A stretch of 64,000 nucleotides of DNA from Guptibacillus hwajinpoensis (GTDB lineage: Bacteria > Bacillota > Bacilli > Bacillales > Bacillaceae_O): the NCBI GenBank assembly GCA_016841765.1, contig JAENYN010000008.1, positions 1 through 64,000 of the forward strand, read 5' to 3'. A model generated the notes under the pieces. That model ran no database searches. It saw only the letters and a program-made list of their open reading frames with translations, and was not told the origin of the DNA. This document shows positions 1 to 9,755 of the stretch, piece by piece; positions within the stretch are counted from its first letter, which is position 1, and the number at the start of each line of letters is the position of its first letter. The translations under genes were made by a program, and so were the position numbers.

Positions 1-45
1 AACTGGAGAAAAACAAAGAAAATGTAAGAAACCTATCATTTTCGT

Positions 46-108
46 GAGGGAGGCTTCCCGATCGCCCCGCGGAAAGCGAATGCCTGCAGCGGAAAGGAAC
101 GGGCAATC
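46..108. repeat. Fragment of a dispersed Bacillaceae intergenic repeat
   Basis: A GC-rich patch (CCCCGCGGAAAGCGAATGCC, then a CAGCGGAAA-type end) in otherwise AT-rich non-coding DNA. It matches from memory the second half of a short palindromic repeat common between genes in Bacillus relatives, and shares the CGCGG/AAAGCGA style with the element at 27811. The rest of positions 1-234 shows no gene. Confidence 0.45.
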
Positions 109-234
109 TCCAGAATCATCTCCTATCATTTATCCATTTATTATCCAATTAAAGAGTGCGTTTGTTTGATAATCCAAAAATTTATACTTTACTTGTAAAT
201 AACAACGTTGGACTTTAACAGAGCCTAACACTAA

Positions 235-273
235 AAAAAGGTTCCTGCAGCATTCATTGCAGGAACCTTTTTC
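235..273 (-). terminator. Rho-independent terminator of the metI-yitJ-metH operon
   Basis: Perfect stem AAAGGTTCCTGCA/TGCAGGAACCTTT with an 8-nt loop and A/T runs on both sides. It lies 10 bp past the metH stop codon. Confidence 0.9.
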
Positions 274-282
274 TCTTAAGCA

Positions 283-3200
283 TCACAATACATTAAAATA
301 TCTAGCCTGCGGATGGGCAAATACCATCGCTGATACTGATGCCTCAGGGGACATCATGAATCCTTCAGTCAGTTCGATGCCTGCATCTTCAGGATGAATC
401 AGCCTGAACAGCTTCTCCTGGTCCTCCAGATCCGGACAGGCCGGATAGCCGAATGAGAAGCGCTGGCCCTGGTATTTGGCGCTGAACCGCTCTTGCATCG
501 TCATATCCGGGCGGTCCGGGAAGCCCCACTGGTCACGCATGAGCTGGTGCATCCGTTCCGCAAAACCTTCAGCCAGTTCAAGGGCAAGCGCCTGGACGGC
601 ATGGCTTTTCAAAAATTCACCGTTGGCTTTGTATTCCTCAGCTTTTTCCCGTACTTTGCTACCGGAAGTCACCGCCATAAAGCCGGCATAGTCCATTGTG
701 CCGCTGCCTTTTTCGCGAAGGAAATCGGACAGTGACAAATACGGCGGTTTATTCTGGCGCGGGAATTCAAAGGTTTCGAGCACCTTTGAATGATCATCAG
801 GCTGATAAATAAAGATATGATCGCCCTCTGCCTGGGCTGGGAAAAATTGATACACACCGGATGGTTCAAATATCGGCTCCGCTTCATGCTCGGCCAGAAT
901 TCCGTCGATCACTTCTTTCAGTGCAACGGCTTTTTCGTGTTTGTCAGCGAGCATTTCATGGACTTTTCCCTTTAAGCCAAGATGATGGCCGAGCAGCATC
1001 TGCATATTCACATAAGGGAGCAGGTGTGCGACAGGAATGCCTCTTAAAACATGCCTGTCTGTGTCTTTAGGAACATAAACCGGTGCTTCGGCGATATCAG
1101 CCTTCTTCGGCTTCACCGCGACGGCCGTCGCCGAACCGCCTGTGGCCGATGGAGCCTTTGCCGCCTGGCGGTTCTGCCTTTCCCCGATCTGTTCGAGCAA
1201 GCCGGCCCGCCTGCTTTCATTTTGCAGGTCGTTGGCAAGGGACAGCCCCTGCATGGCGTCCTTCGCATAAATGACCGGGCCGCCGTATTCCGGTGCGATT
1301 TTTCCATCTGTGAACTTGCGGGACAATGCGGCTCCCCCCACCAGGATCGGCAGTTCGATGCCTGAAGCCTTCAAGTCCTGGGCGGTGATGACCATTTCCC
1401 GGGCCGATTTGACGAGCAGGCCGGAAAGCCCGAGCAAGTCCGGTTTCTCATTTCGGATCGCCTCGATCAGTTCTGCAGGCGCCACCTTGATGCCGAGATC
1501 GACAACGTCAAAGCCGTTGTTGCTCAGAATGATGTCAACGAGGTTTTTGCCGATGTCATGGACATCCCCTTTTACGGTGGCAAGCAGCACTTTTCCTTTG
1601 GACGAACTGTTTTCATTCGTTTCCATATGCGGTTCAAGGTGGCTGACGGCCGCCTTCATCGCTTCGGCACTCTGCAGGACTTCTGCCACAATCAGCTGGT
1701 TGTCATTGAACAGCCGGCCGACCTCGGCCATCCCGTCCATAAGCGGCCCGTTGATGATATCAAGCGGGTTGTCGTATTTTGCCAGTGCTTTATCCAGATC
1801 GGGATATAATCCTTCTTTTGTCCCTTCGATGATGTATGCAGCTAATCTCTCTTCCAGCGTTAATGATTCGTTCTGCACCTTCGACTCTTTTTTCTTGCCG
1901 CGGTAAAAAGCGGTGAAGGCAGCAAGAGTCTCATCATTCGTATTGAAAAGAAGTTCATCGGCAAGCTTCACTTCCTCTTCCGGAATGGAAGCATAGCGTT
2001 CCAGCTTTTCCGCATTGACGATCGCATAATCGAGTCCCGCTTTTGTGCAATGGTACATATACACAGCGTTCAGCACTTCGCGGCCAACGGGAGGCAGGCC
2101 GAATGATACGTTGCTGACACCCAGGATCGTCAATGTTTCCGGGAGTGCTTCTTTAATGAGCCGGATCCCTTCCACGGTCGCTTCCGCTGAGCCGATATAC
2201 TCCTCATCACCTGTCCCGACCGGGAATACAAGCGGATCAAAGATCAAATCTGACGGCTTGAGGCCGTATTTATTGACGAGCAGGTCATAAGAACGGCGGG
2301 CAACTTCAAGCTTCCGTTCAGCCGTCACAGCCATCCCTTCTTCATCAATCGTTCCCACGACAACTGCCCCGCCGTATTTTTTCAAAAGAGGGACAACAGC
2401 GGTAAACCGCTCCTCCCCGTCTTCAAGGTTAATCGAGTTGATGATCGCCTTGCCCTGCGAATGGATGAGGGCCCGCTCGATCACATCTTCATCGGTTGAG
2501 TCGATGACAAGCGGCACTTTCACCTTTTTGACAACCTCGCGGATGAACCGGTCCATGTCCTGAACCTCTTCCCGGTCAGGATCGGCGAGGCACACATCGA
2601 TGACGTGGGCGCCGGCCTTCACCTGGGCCCTGGCGATTTCCGATGCTTCCTCGAATTTTTCCTCACGGATGAGCCGCTTGAATTTTTTCGAGCCGATGAC
2701 GTTTGTCCGTTCGCCGACCAGGAGCGGCCGCATCGACTCGTCATATAACAGCGGCTCAATGCCGGAAACGGCGTGGCCATGGGTTTGCTCTAGTATTTGC
2801 CGCGGCTCATAATCTTTTACCGCTTCAGCGATCGCTTCGATATGCGCCGGGGTTGTGCCGCAGCAGCCGCCGACAATGTTCACCCAGCCTTTTTCCGCAA
2901 ATGCCGCCAATTTCTTCGCGAGCAATTCCGGTGTCTCATGGTAATGGCCCTCCTCATCAGGAAGTCCGGCATTCGGGTAACAGCTCACTGCCGAAGTTGC
3001 AAGGCTGGACAATGTCCGCAAATGATCCGTCATAAACTCTGGACCGGTCGCACAGTTTAATCCGACTGAAACAGGCTCCATATGCTCGGCAGAAAGATAA
3101 AATGCTTCGATATTCTGCCCTGCAAGTGTCGTTCCCATTGGTTCGATCGTTCCGGACAGCATGAGCGGAATTTTTTTGCCGGTTTTTTCAAATGCCCGGG

Positions 3201-3738
3201 AAATGCCGTTGAAACCGGCCTTCACGTTCAGCATATCCTGGCTCGTTTCAAGCAAAAGCAGGTCAACGCCGCCGTCGATCAGCCCGCGGGCCTGCTCTTC
3301 GTACGAATCCGCCATTTTTTCAAACGTCGAGCCGCCAGTCACGGACAGCGTCTTCGTCGTCGGTCCCATCGAGCCGGCGACAAAACGCGGCCACTCGTCT
3401 GTCGAGAATTCGTCAGCCGCCTGGCGGGCAAGCCTTGCCGACTCCACATTCAATTCATACGCCCTGTCGGCGATATCATATTCAGCCAGGACGATGCTTG
3501 TTGCACCGAACGTATTCGTTTCGATGATGTCCGCCCCGGACTCCAAATATGTCCGGTGGATATGGAGAAGGAGATCCGGCCTTGTTTCCGTCAGGATTTC
3601 ATTGCACCCTTCGAATTCGGGGCCGCCGAAATCCTCCGCTGTCAGTTCCGCATCCTGGAGCATCGTGCCCATCGCCCCGTCGATGACCAATATTTTTTTC
3701 TTCAATTGCTGCTGGAAACGTGCTGTACTATCTGCCAT
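283..3738 (-). CDS. metH: Cobalamin-dependent methionine synthase (MetH)
   Basis: Transfers the methyl group of 5-methyltetrahydrofolate to homocysteine through methylcobalamin, giving methionine; cytosolic. At 1151 aa it has the full four-module layout. The homocysteine-binding barrel (about 1-320) has zinc ligands in GLNCATGPE and GGCCGTTP (Cys about 292/293). A pterin-binding barrel (about 335-600) follows. The B12 module (about 640-870) has the DVHDIGKN motif at about 725, whose His is the cobalt ligand. The C-terminal part (about 920-1151) is the AdoMet reactivation domain. The start overlaps the 3' end of yitJ by 11 bp, so it is the last gene of an S-box controlled operon. Family and function are secure; B12 dependence follows from the DxHxxG motif. 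Confidence 0.97.
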   Translation of the reverse strand: MADSTARFQQQLKKKILVIDGAMGTMLQDAELTAEDFGGPEFEGCNEILTETRPDLLLHIHRTYLESGADIIETNTFGATSIVLAEYDIADRAYELNVESARLARQAADEFSTDEWPRFVAGSMGPTTKTLSVTGGSTFEKMADSYEEQARGLIDGGVDLLLLETSQDMLNVKAGFNGISRAFEKTGKKIPLMLSGTIEPMGTTLAGQNIEAFYLSAEHMEPVSVGLNCATGPEFMTDHLRTLSSLATSAVSCYPNAGLPDEEGHYHETPELLAKKLAAFAEKGWVNIVGGCCGTTPAHIEAIAEAVKDYEPRQILEQTHGHAVSGIEPLLYDESMRPLLVGERTNVIGSKKFKRLIREEKFEEASEIARAQVKAGAHVIDVCLADPDREEVQDMDRFIREVVKKVKVPLVIDSTDEDVIERALIHSQGKAIINSINLEDGEERFTAVVPLLKKYGGAVVVGTIDEEGMAVTAERKLEVARRSYDLLVNKYGLKPSDLIFDPLVFPVGTGDEEYIGSAEATVEGIRLIKEALPETLTILGVSNVSFGLPPVGREVLNAVYMYHCTKAGLDYAIVNAEKLERYASIPEEEVKLADELLFNTNDETLAAFTAFYRGKKKESKVQNESLTLEERLAAYIIEGTKEGLYPDLDKALAKYDNPLDIINGPLMDGMAEVGRLFNDNQLIVAEVLQSAEAMKAAVSHLEPHMETNENSSSKGKVLLATVKGDVHDIGKNLVDIILSNNGFDVVDLGIKVAPAELIEAIRNEKPDLLGLSGLLVKSAREMVITAQDLKASGIELPILVGGAALSRKFTDGKIAPEYGGPVIYAKDAMQGLSLANDLQNESRRAGLLEQIGERQNRQAAKAPSATGGSATAVAVKPKKADIAEAPVYVPKDTDRHVLRGIPVAHLLPYVNMQMLLGHHLGLKGKVHEMLADKHEKAVALKEVIDGILAEHEAEPIFEPSGVYQFFPAQAEGDHIFIYQPDDHSKVLETFEFPRQNKPPYLSLSDFLREKGSGTMDYAGFMAVTSGSKVREKAEEYKANGEFLKSHAVQALALELAEGFAERMHQLMRDQWGFPDRPDMTMQERFSAKYQGQRFSFGYPACPDLEDQEKLFRLIHPEDAGIELTEGFMMSPEASVSAMVFAHPQARYFNVL

Positions 3739-5596
3739 GCGTCATCTCCCTTTCCGCCTTCTTCACCCGATCCTTTTCGTGGATATATTCAGTCAGTTCA
3801 ACACTTAAATCATATCTCATAAACGGGGTGATCAAATAGATTCCGTTAAATAAGTCATAAGCCGTATCAATCAGCGACCTGGAAATGGCAAGGCCTTCCT
3901 GCCGCGCTTTTTCTTTATCGCCTTCTGTCAATGCCATCCGCCGCCTGATATCATCAGATAGCTTGATCCCCGGCACTTCATTGTGGAGGAATTCCGCATT
4001 TCGGGCGCCTGTAAGCGGCATGATGCCGATATAAACCGGCTCGTCGATATGCTTTACCGCTTCATGGACTTCAATGAGCTGCTTTTCACTGTAAACTGGC
4101 TGGCTGATAAAATAATCCGCCCCGGACCGCGCCTTTTTCTGCAGCCGCTCCACTGCCCTGTCTAGGTATTTCACATTCGGATTAAACGCAGCTGCAATCG
4201 AGAATCGTGTCCTTTCCTTCAGGGGCTGGCCCGAATACGAATAGCCTTCGTTCATTTTCTTCATCAATTCGATCAACTCAAAGGATGAGACATCAAAAAC
4301 GGATGAAGCCCCCGGAAAATCGCCGACCCGCGCCGGGTCACCGGTTACTGCAAGCACCTGGTCGATTCCGAGCATGTGCAGGCCCATCAAGTGGGACTGC
4401 GTGCCGATCAAGTTGCGGTCCCGGCAGGCAACATGGACAAGCGGCCGCACTTTCACCTGTTCTTTTAAAATCGCGGCGGCAGCCATGTTGCTGATGCGCG
4501 GGGATGCCAGGGAATTATCAGCCATGGTCAGCGCGTCAATTCCCGCTTTTTTTAGCGCCCGTGCCCCTTCAATGAACGACTCCGTTTCCAGATGCTTGGG
4601 CGGGTCCAATTCGACTATGACCGAACGCTTGCTTTTCACCGACTCATGCAGGTGAGGCTTGCGCCGCCGGTCAATGACCAGTGGATGGGGCAGCGGTTCC
4701 GTTTCTGTAGCGGGCCATTTCACTTCTTTATGGGTAACAGGCAGAAGCCCTCTTAAGGCATCAGCCATTGCTTCGATATGTTCAGGGGTTGTGCCGCAGC
4801 AGCCGCCGATCAACCGCGCACCCTGTTCACGGAACGACCGGGCCGCCTCTTCAAAATACGCTGTCTCGGTTTCATATACGAACCGGCCATCCACGAAATC
4901 AGGCAGGCTGGCGTTCGGATAGACCGACAGGACCGCTTTCTCAGGGAGCGGCACCTGCTCAAGTGCCTGAATCATGTGATAAGGTCCGAGACGGCAGTTA
5001 AGCCCGATGACATCCGCACCCAGTTTTTCGAGTTCAGCAAACGCATCGGCAAGCCTCATCCCGTTTTGCAGCCGGCCGGCCTCATGTAGGGAAACATGGG
5101 CGACAATCGGCAAATCGGTGGCTGCGCGCGCCAGTTTCACAACCTCTGTCAGCTCTTCAAAATCATAATACGTTTCAAGGAGAAGGCCATCAACTTTCTC
5201 GCTTAACAGGCTCTCAGCCTGCTCAGTGAAGCTGGCCCGGATTTCTTCCAGTGACGCCTCGCTTTTGCGGATGCCGCGCAGGCCGCCGGTGGTGCCTAAA
5301 ACGTATGCTTTGTCTCCTGCTGCCTGTTTGGCGAGTTTTGCTGCCGCTATATTTATTTCCGAGACGTTATCTTCCAGTCCATACCGGGCGAGCTTGATGC
5401 GGTTTGCGCCGTATGTGTTCGTCTGGATGACATTTGCCCCTGCGTTCACATACGCTTTATGGACATTTAGCACATCGTCGGGCTTCGTGACATTCAACTC
5501 TTCAAAACAGGTGCTGATTCCGTTCGTATATAACAGGGTTCCCATCGCCCCGTCACCTATTAAAATACCATCCTGCAAACCTTTCAAAAATCCCAT
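3728..5596 (-). CDS. yitJ: Bifunctional homocysteine S-methyltransferase / methylenetetrahydrofolate reductase (YitJ)
   Basis: A 622-aa fusion. The N-terminal half (about 1-290) is a homocysteine methyltransferase barrel with GLNCRLGP and [10 protein letters not shown] zinc-binding cysteines (about 266/267). The C-terminal half (about 320-600) is a MetF-type FAD-dependent methylenetetrahydrofolate reductase barrel, with segments such as [17 protein letters not shown] and DYFISQPVY. It supplies 5-methyltetrahydrofolate to the adjacent MetH and may itself methylate homocysteine. The start has a good site (GGAAAGGAGTGGAAGC before ATG), 19 bp after metI. B. subtilis YitJ has the same fusion and is also S-box regulated. 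Confidence 0.95.
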   Translation of the reverse strand: MGFLKGLQDGILIGDGAMGTLLYTNGISTCFEELNVTKPDDVLNVHKAYVNAGANVIQTNTYGANRIKLARYGLEDNVSEINIAAAKLAKQAAGDKAYVLGTTGGLRGIRKSEASLEEIRASFTEQAESLLSEKVDGLLLETYYDFEELTEVVKLARAATDLPIVAHVSLHEAGRLQNGMRLADAFAELEKLGADVIGLNCRLGPYHMIQALEQVPLPEKAVLSVYPNASLPDFVDGRFVYETETAYFEEAARSFREQGARLIGGCCGTTPEHIEAMADALRGLLPVTHKEVKWPATETEPLPHPLVIDRRRKPHLHESVKSKRSVIVELDPPKHLETESFIEGARALKKAGIDALTMADNSLASPRISNMAAAAILKEQVKVRPLVHVACRDRNLIGTQSHLMGLHMLGIDQVLAVTGDPARVGDFPGASSVFDVSSFELIELMKKMNEGYSYSGQPLKERTRFSIAAAFNPNVKYLDRAVERLQKKARSGADYFISQPVYSEKQLIEVHEAVKHIDEPVYIGIMPLTGARNAEFLHNEVPGIKLSDDIRRRMALTEGDKEKARQEGLAISRSLIDTAYDLFNGIYLITPFMRYDLSVELTEYIHEKDRVKKAEREMTHGR

Positions 5597-5615
5597 GCTT
5601 CCACTCCTTTCCTGT

Positions 5616-6725
5616 TTATTGGACTGCCTTTGCCTGCTTCATGCCGCTAAAGGCAAGTTCAAGATCATCGATTAAATCATACACATGTTCAATCCCTACT
5701 GAAAACCGAAGCAGCCTGTTGCATACGCCGTTCGCGGTCCTGACTTCCTCAGGAATATCCGCATGGGTCTGTGTGGCCGGGTACGTGATGAAACTTTCCG
5801 GCCCGCCGAGGCTTTCCGCAAATGTGACCAGCCGCAGATGCTGCAAAAAAGGCTCCACCCATTCTTCTCTTTCCAGCCGGAACGACAGCATGCCGCCGCG
5901 CCCCGGATAAAGGACATCCGTCACTTCTTCCCGTTCCTTCAAAAAAGCCGCAATCCGTTTGGCGTTGTCTTCGTGCCGTTCCATCCGGAGCGACAATGTC
6001 TTCATCCCGCGCGCCAGCAGCCAGGAATCAAAAGGCGACAGGACAGCGCCGCTTGTGTTCTGGTAACTGCGGATTTGCCCGCAGAGTTCTTCTCCCTTTA
6101 TTGCCAGCAGGCCCGCGAGCACGTCATTATGGCCGCCAAGATATTTCGTCGCACTGTGAATGACGATATCCGCTCCTTCGTCGAGCGGTTTTTGCAGAAC
6201 CGGCGTGTAAAAAGTGTTATCGACAATCAGAAGCAGCCCATGTTCTTTCGCAAACTCGGCCGCCTCCCGGATGCTCACTTCCTCCATCAATGGGTTTGTC
6301 GGCGTTTCCAGGAAAACCGCCTTCGTATTCGGCGTCCTTTTTTCCGCAAAATCCGCAACTGTTTTTCCGTACTGAATGTTGATGCCGTATTGCTTCCAGC
6401 TCGTTTCAAAAAGCCGGTATGTGCCGCCGTACAAATCGGCTGATACAAGCAAATCGTCTCCCGGCGCGAACAAACAAATGAGGGCCTGTATCGCTGCCAT
6501 CCCGGAACTGAATGCGAATCCTTCATCTGCATTTTCAAGACGGGCAATCGCATCCTCGGCCACTTCCCGCGTCGGATTGCCGGTGCGTGTATAATCATAG
6601 CCGCCCGTCTGCCCGACCCGTTCATGCCGGTATGCAGTCGAGAAATAAACAGGATGGTTGACTGCCCCTTTTTCATCTGTCCGGTTGCCGATCTGGGCCA
6701 AAATTGTATCTGTATGCTGTCCCAT
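5616..6725 (-). CDS. metI: Cystathionine gamma-synthase / O-acetylhomoserine thiolyase (MetI)
   Basis: A PLP-dependent transsulfuration enzyme of 369 aa that joins an activated homoserine ester with cysteine (or sulfide). The PLP lysine sits in [12 protein letters not shown]. The substrate/cofactor motifs YTRTGNPTR and SGMAAIQ are present, and the C-terminal [14 protein letters not shown] is typical of the Cys/Met PLP family. Start ATG with AAGGAGGAGAACAT upstream. It is the first gene behind the SAM riboswitch. No metC (cystathionine beta-lyase) follows it, unlike the metI-metC pair of B. subtilis, so either metC lies elsewhere or direct sulfhydrylation is used. Confidence 0.93.
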   Translation of the reverse strand: MGQHTDTILAQIGNRTDEKGAVNHPVYFSTAYRHERVGQTGGYDYTRTGNPTREVAEDAIARLENADEGFAFSSGMAAIQALICLFAPGDDLLVSADLYGGTYRLFETSWKQYGINIQYGKTVADFAEKRTPNTKAVFLETPTNPLMEEVSIREAAEFAKEHGLLLIVDNTFYTPVLQKPLDEGADIVIHSATKYLGGHNDVLAGLLAIKGEELCGQIRSYQNTSGAVLSPFDSWLLARGMKTLSLRMERHEDNAKRIAAFLKEREEVTDVLYPGRGGMLSFRLEREEWVEPFLQHLRLVTFAESLGGPESFITYPATQTHADIPEEVRTANGVCNRLLRFSVGIEHVYDLIDDLELAFSGMKQAKAVQ

Positions 6726-6820
6726 ATGTTCTCCTCCTTGTTGTCACCTGAAAGTTTTCTGAATCGCCGGTATTATCCATAAACATTTATCCCTTTAACG
6801 CAGCAAACTAGCAATGTAAT

Positions 6821-6973
6821 AAAAAAAGCCTTTTCTGGAAGAAGAGGCTTTACAGTTCATGTATTTCCCCCTTATCTTCCAGGCTTCTGCCTGGCTGGAC
6901 GTAGCACCGGGCCTTTGCAGGCTGGTTGCTGAGATATCACAGGGCCAGATCCCTCCATCTCTCTTGATAAGTG
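6821..6973 (-). promoter_or_regulatory. SAM-I (S-box) riboswitch with transcription terminator
   Basis: Read on the minus strand this 5' leader begins CTTATCAAGAGAGATGGAGG, goes on with CCCTGTGATATCTCAGCAACC and contains CCGGTGCTA, the conserved P1/P2/P3 core of the S-box aptamer. It is followed by an intrinsic terminator (AAAGCCT-N-TTC stem, 6825-6851) with a run of seven T. A CTGGAAGA segment in the aptamer 3' side can pair with the terminator's CTTCTTCCAG as antiterminator. Known logic: SAM binding terminates transcription, so metI-yitJ-metH is on only when SAM is low. Confidence 0.96.
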
Positions 6974-7142
6974 TCAGTTAACCTATTCAATTGTTCACTG
7001 TTTTTACCACTTTACAATGGAAAGCGCTTTAAATGCAAGAGGATTTTTCAAAAAATTTGTATTTCACTGATAAGCAATCTCTTCCAGCTGCAGCTCATAT
7101 AAAAATGACTTCCTTAATAAACTGCCAGAGGGAGGAATATGG

Positions 7143-8198
7143 ATGACAAAAATCAAGCCTAATTTAAAAACCAAAAGCCTTATACCTGAAAACCAGGAAA
7201 CACCCATTCAATTTGTGGAAGGAGATATGATTCCAGTTAACCTTTTTTACCGGCGCAACCACTTTGCATACCCGGCACCGGTGAACTCTGAATCACAACT
7301 GATTGTCGGCGGGCTTGTCCGCCAGCCTTATTTGTTCCGTTATCATGACCTTCGTTCCATGCCTTCAAAGATCGTAACAGCAGTTCTCGAATGTTCCGGA
7401 AATAAGCGGGCGAAATTCAACCCGCCGGTATACGGGGAACAATGGGAAGACGGTGCGATCAGTCAGGGCAGCTGGAAAGGGGTGCCGCTACGCCACCTTT
7501 TTTCAATTACCGGCCTGTCACCTTCAGCCCGGGAGGTTGTGTTCGAAGGGTGGGATAAAGGAGAGCGGACGGATATGGATAGAACGGTTCCTTTTGCCCG
7601 CAGCCTGCCGATTGAAAAAGCCCTGCATCCTGACACGATCCTTGCCTTCGAATACAATGGCAGGCCCCTTACATTTAAGCACGGGTATCCCCTTCGCCTT
7701 GTCGTCCCGCAATGGTACGGCATGTCTTCGGTGAAATGGGTGAAACGAATAACGGTCATCGATCATAAATTCCAGGGACCTTTCCAGTCTATCGATTACA
7801 CCTACTACCCCCACCCTGACAGCGACCGTGACAAATTCCCTGTAACGACAACCCATGTCAATTCAATCATCCAAAAACCGCTGGACTACGAAATTCTGGA
7901 CACCGGCATACAAGAAATCAAAGGGATTGCCTGGTCCGGTGAAGGTGACATCACAGCAGTGGACATCAGCATGGACGGCGGCCAAACATGGAATGGGGCT
8001 GCGTTAAGCAAACCGGCAAACGGGCAGTACACCTGGACAAAATGGACCATCGCCTGGGAAGCCGAAGAACCCGGGGAGTATGAAATAAAAGCCAGGGCGT
8101 CTGACTCCGCCGGCCGGGTCCAGCCGGCGGAGGCGTTTTGGAATCGGAAAGGGTATGGGTACAATGCAATTCCTATGGCGCATGTGAAAGTGGAGTGA
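7143..8198 (+). CDS. Sulfite-oxidase-family molybdopterin-dependent oxidoreductase
   Basis: 351 aa. The N-terminal two-thirds is the oxidoreductase molybdopterin-binding fold, with the molybdenum-ligating cysteine visible as Cys84 in VLECSGNKR, plus GVPLRHLF and RLVVPQWYGMSSVKWV. The C-terminal third (about 225-345) is the Ig-like dimerisation domain (IKGIAWSGEGDI, VDISMDGGQTW). It has no Tat signal, transmembrane segment or haem domain, so it is probably cytosolic and needs a separate electron partner. The substrate cannot be told from sequence; sulfite or an S/N-oxide are possible. GGAGGAATATGG precedes the ATG. No molybdenum-cofactor genes are nearby. Confidence 0.88.
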   Translation: MTKIKPNLKTKSLIPENQETPIQFVEGDMIPVNLFYRRNHFAYPAPVNSESQLIVGGLVRQPYLFRYHDLRSMPSKIVTAVLECSGNKRAKFNPPVYGEQWEDGAISQGSWKGVPLRHLFSITGLSPSAREVVFEGWDKGERTDMDRTVPFARSLPIEKALHPDTILAFEYNGRPLTFKHGYPLRLVVPQWYGMSSVKWVKRITVIDHKFQGPFQSIDYTYYPHPDSDRDKFPVTTTHVNSIIQKPLDYEILDTGIQEIKGIAWSGEGDITAVDISMDGGQTWNGAALSKPANGQYTWTKWTIAWEAEEPGEYEIKARASDSAGRVQPAEAFWNRKGYGYNAIPMAHVKVE

Positions 8199-8264
8199 GG
8201 GGGGAAGGGATGGAACAAGGGGATTTGATTTATGGTGGAGAAGTTTTTTAGGGGGGGCGGTTGG

Positions 8265-8822
8265 ATGCTTTATAGGCATGAGAACTCGGATGCCGTGCTT
8301 ATAATGGCAGGCTTGGATACTTTATAGGCATGAGAACTTGGCTGCCGTGCCTATAATAGAGGGCTTGGATGCTTTATAGGCACGAGATCTCGGGTGCCGT
8401 GCCTATAATGGAGGACAAGGATACTTTATAAGCACGAGAACTCGGATGCCGTGCCTATAATGGAGGACAAGGATGCTCTATAGGCACGGGAACTCGGATG
8501 CCGTTCTTATAATGGAGGTAAACTACCATTATAGGCACTGAATAGGGATTCAGTGCCTATAGTCGGGATGAAGGCTATATTACGGGTACTGAATGAGAGT
8601 TCAGTACTTATAATCAGGACCGACAGCTGCTTTACGGGTACTGAATGAAAATTCAGTACTTTTAATCAGGGGCAAAGACTGCATTACACGCACTGAATAA
8701 TGGTTCAGTACTGATAATCAGAAGCCCAGACTGCATTACAGGCACTGAATAGAAATTCAGTGCCCATAACCATAGCGAACTCAACATTACAAGCACTGAA
8801 CCAACATTCAGTCCCCAAAATC
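8265..8822. repeat. Array of eleven 51-52-bp palindromic tandem units
   Basis: Palindromic cores begin near 8269, 8321, 8373, 8425, 8477, 8528, 8579, 8630, 8682, 8734 and 8785, a 51-52-bp period. Units 1-5 have arms such as TATAGGCACG/CGTGCCTATA with a GAACTCGGATGC-like centre. Units 6-11 have arms TAGGCACTGAAT/ATTCAGTGCCTA. Unit 6 has perfect 14-bp arms with a 4-nt loop. Short linkers (GGAGGACAAGGATGC or CAGACTGC type) are also semi-conserved. The array fills the gap between two plus-strand genes and decays toward its right end (a degenerate trace near 8877). No open frame of note lies in it. Confidence 0.9.
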
Positions 8823-8943
8823 AACCCACCAAAGAAAGTAAAGCAACCTCCCCCCTCCATCCCAAAAAGAAAGCCAACATTACAAGAACTCACCCCCCGC
8901 CTGCTTCAGTCCTAAAAAAACAATCCATCCAAAGGAGAACATC

Positions 8944-9720
8944 ATGGAACCAACAAACACTATAAAAAAGCTCTTCGGTAACTCATTCAACATACTCAAC
9001 GGCCTGCCGATATCAATCCAGATTGAACAAGTGCGGCCGATAACCGATTTCTCTAAAACAGCATACGAAAAAAAGCTTCAGGAACTAATGGCGCACACCG
9101 AAAACCTGGTCGTAAAGCGGATCGGATTTCTGCTCAATAGAAACACTCCCTATTTTCCAGCCTTTTCAGAAATGCTCATGACATCCGGATTCAAACATTA
9201 CGCTTCCCGGGTTGAAGTATACCTGGATTTGCAAGACTTCGAACCAAATGTGCCGGACCGCTATGAATGGCTGTCACTCGAAGACAAGAATCTGACTGAA
9301 GAGGAATTCATGTCGCTCTGGGAACAGGCGATGTCAGGCTCAGATAACGCACCGTCGACCCTGCCGATTGCGGAGCACCTGGAATCCGTGAAGCGTGAAC
9401 TCGGGCCGGGCTGGCAAAAGACATGCAATGCCATTTATGAAGATGGAACCCCAATCGCCATCTCCATGCCGCACATCGAACCGGGCACCATTGACGAAGG
9501 CAGGCTGTTTTATTTCGGACTCCTGCCGGCGGCAAGGGGAAAGAGAAAAAGCACTGCAATCCACCGCCAATCACTTGGCAAACTAAAAGAAATGGGTGCC
9601 TCTCACTATGCAGGCGGCACCCACCGGGCCAACACGAAAATGCAGAAGGTGTTCCAACGAAACGGATGTACCGTACGGACTGAGACAGAATCCTATTATA
9701 AAACATTTTACAAAGAATAA
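8944..9720 (+). CDS. GNAT-family N-acetyltransferase
   Basis: 258 aa with an acetyl-CoA binding signature in the C-terminal half: LPAARGKRKSTAIHRQSLGKL (residues about 195-215), resembling the R/Q-x-x-G-x-G/A loop, followed by a beta-bulge and the KMQKVFQRNGC end typical of the fold. The N-terminal half is less conserved and probably sets the acceptor. AAAGGAGAACATC lies before the ATG. A bidirectional hairpin separates it from rsgA, which converges on it. The acceptor substrate is unknown. Confidence 0.8.
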   Translation: MEPTNTIKKLFGNSFNILNGLPISIQIEQVRPITDFSKTAYEKKLQELMAHTENLVVKRIGFLLNRNTPYFPAFSEMLMTSGFKHYASRVEVYLDLQDFEPNVPDRYEWLSLEDKNLTEEEFMSLWEQAMSGSDNAPSTLPIAEHLESVKRELGPGWQKTCNAIYEDGTPIAISMPHIEPGTIDEGRLFYFGLLPAARGKRKSTAIHRQSLGKLKEMGASHYAGGTHRANTKMQKVFQRNGCTVRTETESYYKTFYKE

Positions 9721-9747
9721 GAGCTGCCCGCTTATCCAGGGCAGCTC
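9721..9747. terminator. Bidirectional hairpin between GNAT gene and rsgA
   Basis: GAGCTGCCC/GGGCAGCTC with a 9-nt loop between two converging genes; the flanking T-runs are weak. Confidence 0.65.
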
Positions 9748-9755
9748 CGCTTAAC

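Noticed and set aside
1271-1906. 211-aa open frame opposite metH
   Set aside because: Antisense of the B12-binding part of MetH, Ser-rich, no ribosome site.
8265-8822. CRISPR array
   Set aside because: The repeats are adjacent palindromes with linkers that are themselves conserved. There are no unique spacers of 30-40 bp and no cas genes.
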